Positions 40,446 to 52,417 of a DNA stretch of 64,000 bases are shown here, piece after piece. The notes below the pieces were generated by a model, which worked only from the letters and a program-made list of their open reading frames with translations, had not been told where the DNA came from and did not search any database. Each line of letters begins with the position of its first letter. The stretch's first letter is position 1. This DNA comes from Rachicladosporium sp. CCFEE 5018 (taxonomy: Eukaryota; Ascomycota; Dothideomycetes; Cladosporiales; Cladosporiaceae): assembly GCA_002077045.2 (NCBI GenBank), contig KZ111162.1, forward strand, positions 70,604-134,603. The letters are read 5' to 3'. The translations under genes were made by a program, and so were the position numbers.

Positions 40446-42308
40446 TTACCGTCCTTCTCGCCTCATTAATGCACTATCTAACCTTTCCAACTGCGTGCCA
40501 GAGAACAATTTTTCGTCATCCCAAGCATTCCGCATATCAGCTTTCACCTCGCTGATATTCGCCACGCCTGTTCTTGCGTCACTGCCGTCGAAGACTCTGG
40601 CAATCTCTTCGAGCGTTGGACCGCGCGTCTCGAGGTAGAAGAAGTAGACTACGACGAGCTCGAGGGTGATCCAGCAGCAGTAGATGGTGTAGAATTTCCA
40701 CTTGGGGTTGAGCTTGTCGAGGCCAATGGGATTGATGTATCTACGAGTCTTGTCAGAGGGGTTGCACGCGCAGCGGAGGTGAGTGGAAGGGAACATACTG
40801 GTTGAAGACTAGTGCGACTTGGACAAAGAAGTTCATCAACATGAGTCCCTTCGCCCGTAGCGAAAACGGTAGAATCTCGACCGTGTATGCCACGAGGAGA
40901 CCTGACCAGGCGAATGCGTAGCAAGCGTTGAAGATGAAGATGAAGGCTATCACAGCACGGCCGGCTGCAAGGTTGCCTCGAGTGTCGAATAGCGCCGTGC
41001 AGATTGTCCAGATGACGAAGCTGATGAGCATGCCTGATGTACTAGCCAAGAAGAGCGCTCGTCGACCGACTTTGTCGATCAGGGAAGCGCTCGATACGGC
41101 GATGATGAATGACATGATCGTTAGGCTACCGTTGATTTCGAATTGGGTGTCGGTGTCCTGCACATAGTGTTAATGAAGTGTGTTTTCTGCTTTCATCTTG
41201 ACTCGACTGACTGTGACCCCGATGCTGTCCATGACTATTGTGAAGTAGTATGAAGTCAAGCCACTACCCGACCATTGCGAGAAAAGTCCCAGCGTGGCAA
41301 TCAGGAAAAGGCGATATCGGTTGCCTCTCGACTTGAAAAAGTCGGTATAGCTGGAGGACTTCTTGAACATGTACTCGAGCCGGATTGTCTCCTCTGCGAG
41401 TCTGTCAGTCATATGCCCGTGCCACTCCTAGCTACAACTCTGACGTACTGATTTCTGCGTACTCGAAAAGCACAGTTTCATTGAGCTCATCCCCGTTCGC
41501 ATGGTACTTGCAGAGCACATTCAGCGCCTCAGTCCCCCGCTCCTGCTTCACCAGCCATCGAGGAGACTCTGGCACCCAGAACAAGAACACAAACTGAATG
41601 ATCGACGGAAACGCCTGCAACAGACTCGGGATCCTCCAAGCCCAATTGTTCGGTATCCACTCCGTCCCAAACGTCGTCCAAGTCGCCACAATCGCGCCGA
41701 CATACCACAAGCAATTATATACAGCCGTCACACGACCTCGGTGTTGCGGATGGCAGATCTCAGTAAGCAGTAATGGCGATGAGAGCTGCGCGAGGGTGTT
41801 GCCGAAACCGACGAAGAAGCGCGACGCGATGAACATGCGGAAATCGACTGCGGCGCTTTGCACGGCCACGCCGATGAACATGATTATGCATCCTGCCCAG
41901 ATGCTTGCCTTTCGACCGTAGGTATCTGCGAGGTATGGGGCGAATGGAAGGCCGGCGAGTGAGCCAATGGAGTAGATGCTGCCGAAGAGGCCGAGTAAGC
42001 TTCTTCGAGGGTGTTTGAAGTATTCTTGCCAGACTGGGAGGATTTGGAGGCCCTGATGCCGATATGAGCGCTGGTCAATTAGTCGTGAGAAAGCATATAC
42101 ACACGTTCAACATAGATCCATCGTAGCCTGTAGTTGCCGAAGCCAGACACACGACCGCGCAGCAAAGATAGAGTTGCCGTAGTCCAGGATTCGTATACCA
42201 AGTAACTCTCTCGAACTCCGGCGCCTCTTGCTGCGCGAACCTGACCTCTTGCTGTCTATGACCTTTGCCAACTCTCGGAACCATTCTGTCGCTCAGCCGT
42301 CGGAACAT
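40446..42308 (-). CDS. MFS sugar transporter, copy A
   Basis: Five exons: 42308-42105, 42052-41449, 41393-41212, 41157-40799, 40740-40446; introns 52-58 nt. 547 residues with about 12 membrane segments. Sugar-porter signatures: GYDGSMLN in segment 1, ADTYGRKASIWAG, ESPRWLVKQERG after segment 6, DKVGRRALF after segment 8, and the post-segment-12 LETRGPTLEEIARVFDG. Fungal lactose/hexose-permease-like subgroup by overall shape; a link with the nearby GH2 glycosidase (sugar release then uptake) is only an inference from position. Confidence 0.88.
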
Positions 42309-43581
42309 CGGTCAAGCACAGTCTTCAATATAGATAACGACATTCAATAACACCAAGCGAAATGTCAGGGAGCAAGAGATCGTCAAAGAGATGCACGCGG
42401 GAGTGTAGAGGTCGGGAGATCTATGTAACAAACTCACCTACAGTTTTGCAGAGCACAAGCACATCCTCCACACGATCCGTTCGCAGAGCTTTGCGGCGCG
42501 CGAGCGTGCAAGCGTGATGCGATTCAGTGAGCTGCAGGTCCGGGTGTCGGGAAGATCGCTGCGATGGTGCCATGGCACATGGGGAAGCAGCGCCATGTTG
42601 TGAAATTTGCCGTTGTAGCAGCAAGTCAGCTCCCGAGGCACCAACGAAGGAAGAGCTCGCTTCGGTCGTGCAAAGGTGGGCTTGCGGCGAAGTCGAGCAC
42701 TGCTTGCCCTGTAACGGCGGTTTGGCAGGGATTGAAGAGGCAGGGGAGGTAACATGCGTGGTGTTGATTGGGCGAGTCAGGGCGCGCTGCCATGTGGTCA
42801 ATTTGTGCGTCACGCTAGAATAGATGAACTTGTTAGACGCCACTGAGGGCGGGGTGCGGTCTGGGGTATGTGCATCGGGATTGACTGGCAGTTGAAGGCA
42901 TTACCCGCCCGCCGCATCGCTTGCACTGCAGAGGATTCTGCTCACGCGTTCGACGTGTATAGTAGGATCTCGTAATATCGTTAGCCGGCTAAATCCCCAT
43001 GGAATTATAGTCATGGGTGGTGATGGCATTTTACATTGAAGTCGGCAACGCCGTTGATCAGTCACTGGGTGGCACGCTACCTCGATGATCGAAATGCATT
43101 ACCACGAGTAATGGACGACACGCGACAGCTTCGTTTCATTGGCTCGTTCACGCCATCTATGCGGAACTGGAGGTATTCCAGGTTCTGACACCCGACCGAG
43201 TCGCACGCCGATCCGACTTCTCATCACACGATCGGATCATCGCCCTGCAGATGCAGCTTTTCCAACTGTTCACGCGCTTGGCGTCAACTGTTTCGCCTAG
43301 CAATGTCGCAACGGCGCAGATTCGGAAGCACGGAAGAAATGCTAAACATCGGTAATAGAGTTTACCATCTCGCACATGAGTGCGATTCGTGAACGCTATG
43401 GTGGGCTTCGCCGTTGTCATGAAGGTTGACTTCGTTTTACAATACGAATACAATTGCGATGAGATGGATCTCGCGGCGCCCTTTCAATGATGGGTCGGCA
43501 TTTCCGGTCCGCATGCCTTGATCTTCGTGCTGCATTGGCCGAAACCGCGCCACCTAACCGACATGTAGCAGGTTTCCTGCC
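42309..43581. other. 1.3-kb conserved spacer between transporter and cupin, copy A
   Basis: No gene recognised. A stretch at 42421-42843 is open in several frames in both copies, with a 21-nt (multiple of three) insertion here relative to copy B. Coding status undecided. Confidence 0.45.
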
Positions 43582-43914
43582 TCAGGCCAAGACTACTTCC
43601 TCACGATACTTGCCCAACACGACCTCAGCTCTCTCGACCACATTTTCCGCAGTCAGCTTTGGAAACCGAATTTCGTCGAAACTGCCCTCGAACGCTTGGT
43701 AGCCCTTCGGATCAAGTACAATCCCCGTCGATGCCGTGGGGTAGAAGGTTGTTACATCTTCGTACTCGTACACCATCGTGAACTTTCCTTCCGAGACCGT
43801 CCCATCTGGTAGTCTGACGCCTGCTGGGCACGCTGACCAGGTATGCGGTACGCCGCCTTTGGCATCTACGAGGGTCCCTGGTGCGACAACAAATAGTTCG
43901 CCTGCCAATTCGAC
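43582..43914 (-). CDS. Cupin-fold protein, C-terminal part, copy A
   Basis: 110 codons, open into the gap, so the N-terminus is missing. The block VVAPGTLVDAKGGVPHTWSA with a His after the turn is typical of cupin/quercetinase-like barrels; the rest is a short helical tail. It is present again as copy B (63347-63679) and as a partial third reading on contig 4 that is identical to this copy. Substrate unknown. Confidence 0.55.
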   Translation of the reverse strand, partial: VELAGELFVVAPGTLVDAKGGVPHTWSACPAGVRLPDGTVSEGKFTMVYEYEDVTTFYPTASTGIVLDPKGYQAFEGSFDEIRFPKLTAENVVERAEVVLGKYREEVVLA

Positions 43915-44014
43915 NNNNNNNNNNNNNNNNNNNNNNNNNNNNNNNNNNNNNNNNNNNNNNNNNNNNNNNNNNNNNNNNNNNNNNNNNNNNNNNNNNNNNN
44001 NNNNNNNNNNNNNN
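43915..44014. other. Assembly gap 2 (100 N)
   Basis: Exactly 100 N. Left side is a cupin gene, right side is the middle of the Osh3-type gene; the right side duplicates 26971-27478. Confidence 0.98.
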
Positions 44015-45474
44015 ACCCGCCACTCAGCACGACAATGTCGAGGATGTCCATCGATTCAGTCCGGGACGAAGAGTTCTTCGATGCAGAAGACGGCTTGAGG
44101 ACACCCGTGCAACTGCTCAACATTCGCCGCTCAAGCGAGTTCGATGAAAGCGCAGAAAGTCAACCGGAGGATCACTTCGACGCCGGGTCAAGCGCGAGCA
44201 GTGATGGCGACGACACAGCAGCCGACGGCTCCTCAATGTATGCAACTACACCAAGGACTGGCAAGCGTGCTGTCTTCGCCAAGCCGACGTCTATACCACC
44301 TCTACCCCTTCCGTCGATCAAGCGACGCACCACAGTTATCCCACCCAAACAAGCACCGCCAAGCATCATCGGCTTCCTCCGCAAGAACGCAGGCAAAGAT
44401 CTTTCCACTGTTTCTATGCCTGTCACCGCCAACGAGCCGACTTCGGCATTGCAAAGGGTGGCAGAGAACCTGGAGTATTCTCATTTACTCGATAGCGCTG
44501 CTTCGTCTTCGCTTACTCCAGCCGAACGACTTCTGCACATCGCCGCTTTCGCTCTGTCAACTCTGTCTGCGAATCGTGTCAAGGAGCGCGCATTGCGCAA
44601 GCCATTTAACCCGATGCTAGGAGAGACTTTCGAGCTCGTTCGCGAAGATCTTGGCTTTCGCTTTGTGGCCGAGAAGATCTCACATCACCCGGTTCGCATG
44701 GCTTGCCAAGCTGAGTCTCTCACGAATGGCGGGTGGAGCTTCGCACAAGCGCCACAGCCGACGCAGAAGTTCTGGGGTAAGTCAGTGGAGCTCAACACGG
44801 AAGGACGATGCAGAGTCCAGATCTTCGGCGTCGGCGAGGGCTACAGCTGGAGTCAGCCAACCTGCTTCCTCCGCAACGTGATCGCTGGAGAGAAGTACGT
44901 CGAGCCCGTGCACAATCTGATGATCATCGAGGAAAGTGGCGAGGGGCGTGCTGTCTGCACGTTCAAGGCTGGCGGCATGTTTTCCGGACGCTCGGAGGAC
45001 GTGACGGTTCAGCTGCTTGATCGAGACGGCACGGTGCTCCCACTCGGCCTGACAGGCAAATGGACCGACAGCCTTATCCGCACCGATACCAACAAACCCA
45101 TCTGGACTGCTGGCGCTCTCGTGCCAGACTCAGCCAAGCACTTCGGGTTTACCGCCTTCGCCGCCACGCTGAACGAAACCACGGAAAACGAGTCTGGCTT
45201 TCTCGCACCTACCGATAGTCGCCTGCGGCCGGATCAACGCGCGTACGAACACGGTAATGTGGACGATGCGGAGGCTATGAAGGCTAAGCTTGAGGAGCGA
45301 CAAAGGTCAAGACGGAAGGTGCTGGAGGGTCATGGTAAGCAGTGGGAACCGAGGTTCTTTGAGCGGGTTGAGGGTGCGGGAGAGGAGACCTGGAGGTTGA
45401 AGGACAAGGGTGGGTATTGGGATCGCAGAGTGAAGGGAGATTGGAACGGGGTTGAGGAGGTGTTTGAGCTGTGA
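44015..45474 (+). CDS. OSH3: Osh3-type oxysterol-binding protein, 3' part (ORD domain)
   Basis: The first ~508 bases are identical to 26971-27478, so this is the continuation of the gene starting at 25347. It ends the Ser/Pro linker and carries the whole oxysterol-binding-related domain: KPFNPMLGETFELV, AEKISHHPVRMAC (family fingerprint, usually EQVSHHPP), KFWGKSVELNTEGRCRVQIF, and the C-terminal region QRAYEHGNVDDAEAMKAKLE plus RKVLEGHGKQWEPRFFER. Family role: sterol/PI4P transfer at ER contact sites. No frame break is seen in this part. Confidence 0.85.
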
Positions 45475-47190
45475 GATCGCAGAAGCAGACGATCGTTGAA
45501 TTGTGAGTGAAGTAGCTCCACCGGCCAGCGTCGTAGATGTCGTACAGAGTATACAGCAGGGGCTCCTCCCATCGAACGGCTCGTGCACTAAGTCTTGCAA
45601 ACGCGACCATAGCTGTGCAAGTACCAGTTTTGAGATCCTGGAGGAAGGTAGCCTCAACGACGCCAGGGCATTCAAATCCCCGCCACGACTCCACGAATAC
45701 GACTGCAATCGCGACTTCTTCTTCCACTGAGATCGAGGCTTCATGACAACTCGGACGCAATGCCTGAGTGCTCCCTTGCCAGAATTGCTCACACATATGC
45801 TGTCGGAGTTATATGACCCGCGAGCAACTTCAAGACTGCGCTGTGAGCAACATGGAGTCCCTGTGGTCTTCTCAACTAAAATTCTGGCACGGAGCTGTCT
45901 CGCGTGGGCAAAGCGCAGGGATGACCACTGTCATGATAACAGCGATCTGAGCACTGACATGGTCTCCCAGCCGTAGAGATGCGGCTCACAAGGATATGAG
46001 CACTCGCAAGTGTGTTGTGTCTACTGTGGTAAGGTTGTCGACTAGTGGCACATGACATAGAACGGCGGCATGAGCTCTCACCAGCGCTGTTGCTATGTCG
46101 ACCGCTGTCGCAAACTGGAAGGAAGAAGTGTCCTCGAACCTCGGACGATTACCGAGATGCACGACTGTCGATTACTCACTCCTTCGTGTACACGCTTCGC
46201 GACTACATGGAGAAAATCACGGAGCTTTTGCTCACCAAGGTCTCATGAGAGCGGTGTCTGTAAACGATACTACGCTACTACTCCTGGCGTGCTCGACTCT
46301 GAGCGCCAGTAAGTCCAAGCTCGGACCCAGGGCTCTTCCGATGAGGGCGCTTTTGGAACCCCCCCTTCGAGAAGATCAGCGGCCCTTGAAGATCCATTTT
46401 GACGTGCTGACGAAACCGCGTACGTTCATCGGTAGGGCCCCTGAGCACGTGGAAGAGTTGGTCAATACCAGAGTGAAGAAGGCGTTGACAAAGCATGGTG
46501 ACTTGGGGCTGAACGGTGCGGCGGAAGTGCACGTCTGAGGTCATTCGATGGCCCTCAGTGTACGAGGTAGGATTGGTTGCAGTGAGAGCGTGTAGGCCCG
46601 GTCACGCAGGCGACGTTCGAAGGAGCGTATCTAGACCGGATGGATCTCGTGAGCCCTGTCTGTACGCTGAAGCACTGCAGCAGAGCTGTTTTCTACGCTC
46701 ACTGCTGACTCAGCGTCGACCCAGGCACAGGTGAAGCATGGCTGTGCGTTACGATATGGCTGTCTCGGATAACGAGCTCATCGGATTGTACTGAAACAAC
46801 TGGCGTACTCTCAGACTCACACTCTCTCGGAAGCATCATATGCACAGTCTCGCAGCAGCAGCTAGGTCTACAGTGGCATACGCACCGTCTATTGAATACT
46901 GAGAAGCAGGTACCCAGACAGCTACTGCTTCCAGATATGACCAATTCCGCCCTTCGCAGACATATCGAAGTCATTCTCACTGTTACAGCCACCACGATAT
47001 GAGCATACGCAAGCAAAGTCTCTCTACGGAGATGACCACCGATTACATTCTGAGAGCATGAGCTATCACCACGATGCTCTCTCACAGACACCAGATACAT
47101 GCACTCACTATCGCAGTCACCACTACAGCACCTTTCGTACTACACAGTGAATCAGGGAGAGAAACACCCAAATCCATACATCCAAGCTAC
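45475..47190. other. 1.7-kb spacer between convergent Osh3 and NIMA genes
   Basis: Gene-poor. Only recognisable content is the adenylosuccinate-lyase remnant listed separately. The matching interval of the other haplotype is absent because contig 2 starts inside NIMA. Confidence 0.55.
46362..46538 (+). pseudogene. ADE13: Remnant of the C-terminus of adenylosuccinate lyase
   Basis: About 58 codons at the end of an open frame (46095-46538). The phrase PRTFIGRAPEHVEELVNTRV, followed by KKAL and a terminal AEVHV, closely follows the family C-terminus (PxTFIGRAPQQVxxFV...VxxAL...ELNV). Nothing of the large catalytic N-terminal and central domains is visible upstream, so this is a stray 3' fragment, not a working enzyme gene. 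Confidence 0.55.
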
Positions 47191-49519
47191 CTATACGAAA
47201 GCTCTCCCCTTTCTCGCTAGAAACGGCGAGGGCATATCGACATCCCCCTTCAGGACTTCTAAATCCCACTTCACTGGACTACCCGGTTGCTGACTAAGTT
47301 CGACCAGCGTTCTGCTTTTGACAGCCGCTTTCACGAGGTTCGGTGTCTTGTTCGGAGGAGCCCGCGGTGCTTGTCGATTCGGCGTCAACTCTTTTCTCTG
47401 ACTTGCTTGTGCTCGTTTGGGCGACGCCCCAACGACCGGCATCGTATGCGTGCGCCCATGAGAAGACGGTGGTCGATTTTCCTTCGACGACTCAGGCTGT
47501 AGTAGCAAGTTTGACATTGTCGTCGACTTCGGCAATGCAGGAATAGCCGTGTTATCTCTCAATCCCATAGTATTCCTCCGCAAATTTGAGGCTTGTGGCA
47601 TCGTTACTGGCATCGTTTGCTGTCGTTCTAGGCTTGGGCGTGCTCTGCGGGTAGGTGGTGGCATTCTCAAGGGTTCATCGAGTGCTTTGAAAGGGTCTCG
47701 GGAGTGGTTGGTAGCACCATTTGAGAGGCTGCTTGTAGGGCGAGAGGGAGAGGTGGGTTCGTCTTCTTCTGAAAGGTCGTCGGCGAAGGTTCGGGGTGGT
47801 TTGAGAGAAGCGGCTTCAGCAAAGATATTGCGACGCACTGCTTGGCCTAAAAGTCTATCCTTCGCGCTGTGCTCTCGCCGAGGTGATAGTGCTAGACCGC
47901 GGAGATGGCTAGCAGGGGGCATAGGGCTCGGATCCGCCATCTGTACATCCATTGGCGAAGCTGGATAGACGTTCGCAACCGTCTTGGCTCTCATGAAAGG
48001 GGTACGCCCTGTTTTCCGCAGCACTGGCTTGACGCGTAGTGCCAGAGGAGAGGCCTCATCGCCCAGTGAGAGACTCGTAAAGTCCGTGTCGATGTCGTCG
48101 TTTGGTGACCTGGCCGGGTATGAGACTGTCGTCGGTGCTGTAGTATTCGTAGCGGTGGTGAATGAGCTGTACTTCGTTTCTGGTGGCGGTGTGCTAGACC
48201 TGACACTCACAGAGACGCCACTAGCAGCTGGCAGACTGGCAAGATGCGCTGCCAGCTTCGCCTCAGTCCGTTTCTCCACCTCAGCCTCAAACACACCCTT
48301 CAGATGAGTAATCTGCGCGTCCACTTGCGCTGCAATATTGAGCTGTGCTTTCGCGTACAGCGCCATCTCAGTTTGCTGATGTGAGCCTTGTAGCTTCGTC
48401 ATGTCATCCCGCAGCCCCCTGATCTGTTCCTCCAACACAGCGTTCGCTTTCTCGGTTTTCTCTAGACGGCTTGCAAGCGAGTCTCGCTCCTTGCAAGCTC
48501 GACTGAGCGTCATCTCCTCATCCACCTTGGATAGCTGCAGCCTCGCTACCCTGATCCCATTCACCTGTAAGAGCTGCATGGTATCCGGCCGCTCATCCGG
48601 GTTGATCCTCAAGCATGATGAGATGACCTGGCTGAGCTCCTTGGAGAAGTGTTGCGGCAATGGCTTCGTCCTCCCAACTCGGATCTTCTGTATTAGCTCC
48701 AAATGACTCCGTGCGTTGAATGGCGGCTCGAGCGCACACAGCTCGTATATGATACATCCCAGAGACCAGATGTCGCTCTTGCCAGAGTATCGTTCACTAC
48801 TGCAGATCTCTGGGCTCATGTAGAAGGGTGTGCCGACGTATGTACTCGCGAAGTCGTGTGCGGAGATCAGCTTCGACAGACCAAAGTCGCCAAGCTTCAC
48901 TGTTGAGCCATTGGTGAGAAACACATTCTCGGGTTTCAGGTCGCGATGTAGGATGATTTGCTGTTCGTCCTTCCTTCGTAGGGCGGTAGCTATGTTCGTC
49001 TTCTGTATGTCTGCTTCGTGGCCGGGTGCTGGGGTGTCTTCGCCTGCATGACAGCGGTACAGGGCGCCAACAAGCTGTGCGAATACTGACCATACGAAGT
49101 CCTGCAAGCGGTCAGTATATATCGTTACAGCGTCTGCTCGATATGCGTACCTCGTCTGCAAACCGATTGCTCTTGGTCAACTTCTTGATATACCCTCCCA
49201 AGTCGCCACTGCTGCAATACTCCATGTACAGATGCAGGTCGTTCGACGACTTGATGTGATGGCGGGAAACATATCGTACGATATTTTGGTGTTGTAGGCG
49301 CTCCAGGACCTTTATCTCTGCATGTAGTTGGTCGCGCTCGCGCTGTGACATGGACCGATACGAGATCTCCTTGCGCGCCAGTATCTCCCCGGTGGTCTTC
49401 TTTCGGACCTTTCTGATGACCCCAAACGATCCTTGACCTATCTTCTCCAGTACTTCGAAGTCTGCCGACGAATCTCGTTCAATCGCTGCCGCACTAGCAG
49501 GGCGCTTGAGGGCGGCCAT
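47191..49519 (-). CDS. nimA: NIMA-type mitotic Ser/Thr kinase, copy B (complete)
   Basis: Exons 49519-49151 and 49101-47191 with a 49-nt intron (GTACGC, CTGACC branch, TTGCAG). About 759 residues. Kinase motifs as in copy A: GQGSFG, HRDLKPENV, DFGLSKL, GTPFYMSPE; then a coiled coil and a long basic, Ser/Pro-rich tail. The tail has several PxxP and Thr-Pro sites and possible PEST-like stretches (DDLSEEDEPTSPSRPTSS), in line with cell-cycle-regulated turnover of NIMA; this regulation is inferred. The 47579-48020 part is identical to copy A; upstream of it in the gene the copies differ at scattered positions. Confidence 0.9.
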
Positions 49520-50043
49520 ATTGTAGTGACTGAAGCGCTGTTGCTGTGAAAAGACCGTGTAGTGAGGTTATGGTCGTATCATGATGCAATGAGCGTGCTG
49601 ATATGATGTCGGCGAGTATCAAAGATCGGCCAAAGTAATGTGCAGTATAGTGAGGTCTCAGTACTGATTCGCAACTTCATGTTGCAAAGTGCAAATAGTC
49701 GGCCAGGGTTGCCCGGCAACGTTCATCTGTCGCATGACTCGCGCCCGCTACTTTGACGTCATGGCCAGAAAAGTCCAGATCGGGAGGCAAATCGGCCAGA
49801 TGTGTTCACGGTGCGCTCCGTGATTGTGCTGGGCTTCGCAAGGACCTACAAGTGTGCCTGCGAGTGTTGCATTTATTTGGAGGATTTCTGTGAGAGACCA
49901 AATTCACAATCATGCGTGCAGAGGGTCTCTCCGTGGCAGATTCTCGACGGTAATGCTCGTATCTCACATACAGTGAGAGCCGTCTTGCATGTTTGTTTGT
50001 CGCGGAACCGTAATCACGCCACTGATAATTTTTCTATCCCATC
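49520..50043. promoter_or_regulatory. Divergent upstream region, NIMA and Ank-BTB, copy B
   Basis: 524 bp, no gene recognised. The half next to NIMA is conserved with copy A; the half next to the Ank-BTB gene is not. Confidence 0.5.
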
Positions 50044-52008
50044 ATGGACGACGATTCAACTGCTACGGCAGCTGAAGACCGCACCACCATCGCAAAGCAC
50101 AACATCGAAAAGGCTCTGTACCAGGAAACTCAAGACGTCCGCGCTGGCCGCCTCAAGGACGAGAATCCATTGGACAAGTCGGCAGACTTCCGCCTGTTGT
50201 GCGACGCCGCAAGACGTGGTGACCTCCGCTTGGCTCAGGAGCAGATTACGAAGGGAGTCAACACTAACGCGCGGGACGAGTACGATTACACGCCACTTAT
50301 TCTGGCATCGCTATGTGGCCACTTTGAGCTTGTCCAGATGCTATTGGAGCAGGGTGCGAAGTGCGAGCGCGACACTTTCCAAGGTGAACGCTGTCTATAC
50401 AATGCACTCAACGATCGTATTCGGAACCTGTTGCTTAGCTACGACTACTCAAAGTCGACGGACCCGTTACAGCCGCTGGCCGGCCACATAACGAGTCTGT
50501 TGACCAGAGACACACCACAGACTGCAGACATCATTCTTCATACAGCAGACACGAGCTTTCGATTGCACAAGTTCGTGCTGTCAGCACGTTCGCCTTACTT
50601 CCGGAGAAAACTGCAGGAGAAGCCGGAGACCAAATCCTGGAAGCTCGCGCCACTCATCCCGACCGAGAGCTTTGAGTGCTGCATTCGTTATTTGTACTTC
50701 GGAGATGCCTTCATCAGGACTTTGGACCGCGAAGACGAGGAACGGTATGTTCTTGAAGGCGTTGATCGGCTATCGCGACAGCTCGAGGTTCCTCAGGTCT
50801 TCGAGACCCTGCTGAATCCCGGTGATCGACGACAGGCACGGCAAAGGCGCCAAGACGATGTCGAGAACGGGCGCGATCAGCTTGCCGCATGGTTTAAAGG
50901 ACGTGTTCTGCAGCGAAAGTTCGTCGTTGGTGCCGACGAGCCGTCGCAAGTCAATTGGACCCGCGATAATCCAAGCTTTGCCGACGTGCTACTTCAAGCT
51001 GACGTTGAAGACGAGACTACACAGATAGAGGTGGAGTCTGGCATACCCATTGGACCTTCTCAAGACATGGCGTCTCGAAATGCGAAGTCGCGCAAGACGC
51101 TCTTCCCTGCCCACCGCGCGATGCTACTTCGAAGTGAGCTCTTCTCCACTATGTTTGCCTCATCATTCCGTGAAGGACACATTGCGCCACAGACCATAGA
51201 TTGGGCTGGTAGACCCGCTCCCAATGCAGACGACGCGAATGAGGCTTTGCAGGTGATACCAGTGGACTGCACGGCAGCTGTTCTCGAGGTTGTACTTACA
51301 TTCCTCTACACCGAGAAAGTAGCATTCCCTCTTTCCATCGCACTAGATGTCCTACACGCAGCAGACATGCTCTTCATTGATAAGCTAAAGCAGCGAGCCG
51401 CGCTACTGATCAGCACCCTTGGCAATGGCGCCTCGTCAGTAGTCGACTCCGAGCTCTCTCGCTCTGGCACCCAGACTCCCGAGGAACAATCGAAGGAGTG
51501 GATATACGAAGTCATTCGCTCTGGTTGGGACTGCCGTGTGCATCGTCTGGAAGAATTCGGCGCTCGTTACTTGGCATACCGATTAGAGTCATACATCAGT
51601 GAAACAGAGTTCAAGGAGATAGTTCGAGAATCGGCTGGTCGCATCACGCGGAGAGAAGAGACTGATACCGTCGAGCTGGTCGATGACATTCGGTACTACC
51701 TGTCCGAGCGCTTCCGTTTACGTTTCGAGGACGCGGGATTGGAGGAACTGATGGAGGGGCACAATGTGCGCGACACGCGAGAGCACGAGGAAGACGAAGA
51801 CTCTAAGCTTGACAAGACCAATGGTGAAACAAACGATGTCAATGAGTTAGCTGATGCCCACATGAACAATATCTCTGGTGATGGACAAGTTGTTAGGACG
51901 CTTGACGGTGAAATCGCTGGCGACGAGTTCGCTCAGGATGCCGTGAATTATCAGATCTTACTAGCTAAGATTGATGGGCTTCTGGAGGAGTTGAGACTGG
52001 ACGCTTGA
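50044..52008 (+). CDS. Ankyrin-repeat and double BTB/POZ protein, copy B
   Basis: 654 codons from an ATG (MDDDSTATAAEDR). Same domain order as copy A: ankyrin repeats, BTB 1, BTB 2 with BACK-like region, acidic tail. Most differences from copy A are conservative and concentrated between the two BTB domains and in the tail. Likely Cullin-3 adaptor by family; inferred. Confidence 0.85.
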   Translation: MDDDSTATAAEDRTTIAKHNIEKALYQETQDVRAGRLKDENPLDKSADFRLLCDAARRGDLRLAQEQITKGVNTNARDEYDYTPLILASLCGHFELVQMLLEQGAKCERDTFQGERCLYNALNDRIRNLLLSYDYSKSTDPLQPLAGHITSLLTRDTPQTADIILHTADTSFRLHKFVLSARSPYFRRKLQEKPETKSWKLAPLIPTESFECCIRYLYFGDAFIRTLDREDEERYVLEGVDRLSRQLEVPQVFETLLNPGDRRQARQRRQDDVENGRDQLAAWFKGRVLQRKFVVGADEPSQVNWTRDNPSFADVLLQADVEDETTQIEVESGIPIGPSQDMASRNAKSRKTLFPAHRAMLLRSELFSTMFASSFREGHIAPQTIDWAGRPAPNADDANEALQVIPVDCTAAVLEVVLTFLYTEKVAFPLSIALDVLHAADMLFIDKLKQRAALLISTLGNGASSVVDSELSRSGTQTPEEQSKEWIYEVIRSGWDCRVHRLEEFGARYLAYRLESYISETEFKEIVRESAGRITRREETDTVELVDDIRYYLSERFRLRFEDAGLEELMEGHNVRDTREHEEDEDSKLDKTNGETNDVNELADAHMNNISGDGQVVRTLDGEIAGDEFAQDAVNYQILLAKIDGLLEELRLDA

Positions 52009-52417
52009 TCGATAGCAATTGCCACCCTACACGATGTTCCGTGCGACGACATCGCGGACGCAGCTATACCGAGGGAAAGGCACGAGAACTCAAACACGTG
52101 CCATGCAAGTGGCGTGGCTTATCTGTCAAGTTTCGTGGTCAGCTCATGTACCCTGACAGGCAGTGGACGAGGGCAAATTCGACCCATACCCACCTTCACT
52201 ATGGTCAGCAGGCATGTGAAACACACGCGGCCTCACTCGGACGATCAGAAGAGACAATAGCCCACGTCTTGCTTCCTTCTGGACAACGCGTGATTCTTGA
52301 CACAGCGTGGCGAAGCTCCGGTACTCTCTACATCGCTTGTTCGACGAAACCCAGGCGACCCTCGACGCCGCATCTGCTGCTACAATGGCATCACCTGTAT
52401 GACTTTTTGAAGACACG
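52009..52417. other. Spacer before the orphan gene, copy B
   Basis: 409 bp with only patchy similarity to copy A (for example a shared GCGTGGCTTATC). No gene recognised. Confidence 0.45.

Noticed and set aside
49802..50491. 229-codon plus-strand frame upstream of and overlapping Ank-BTB copy B
   Set aside because: Shadow of the real Ank-BTB frame; not conserved upstream in copy A.
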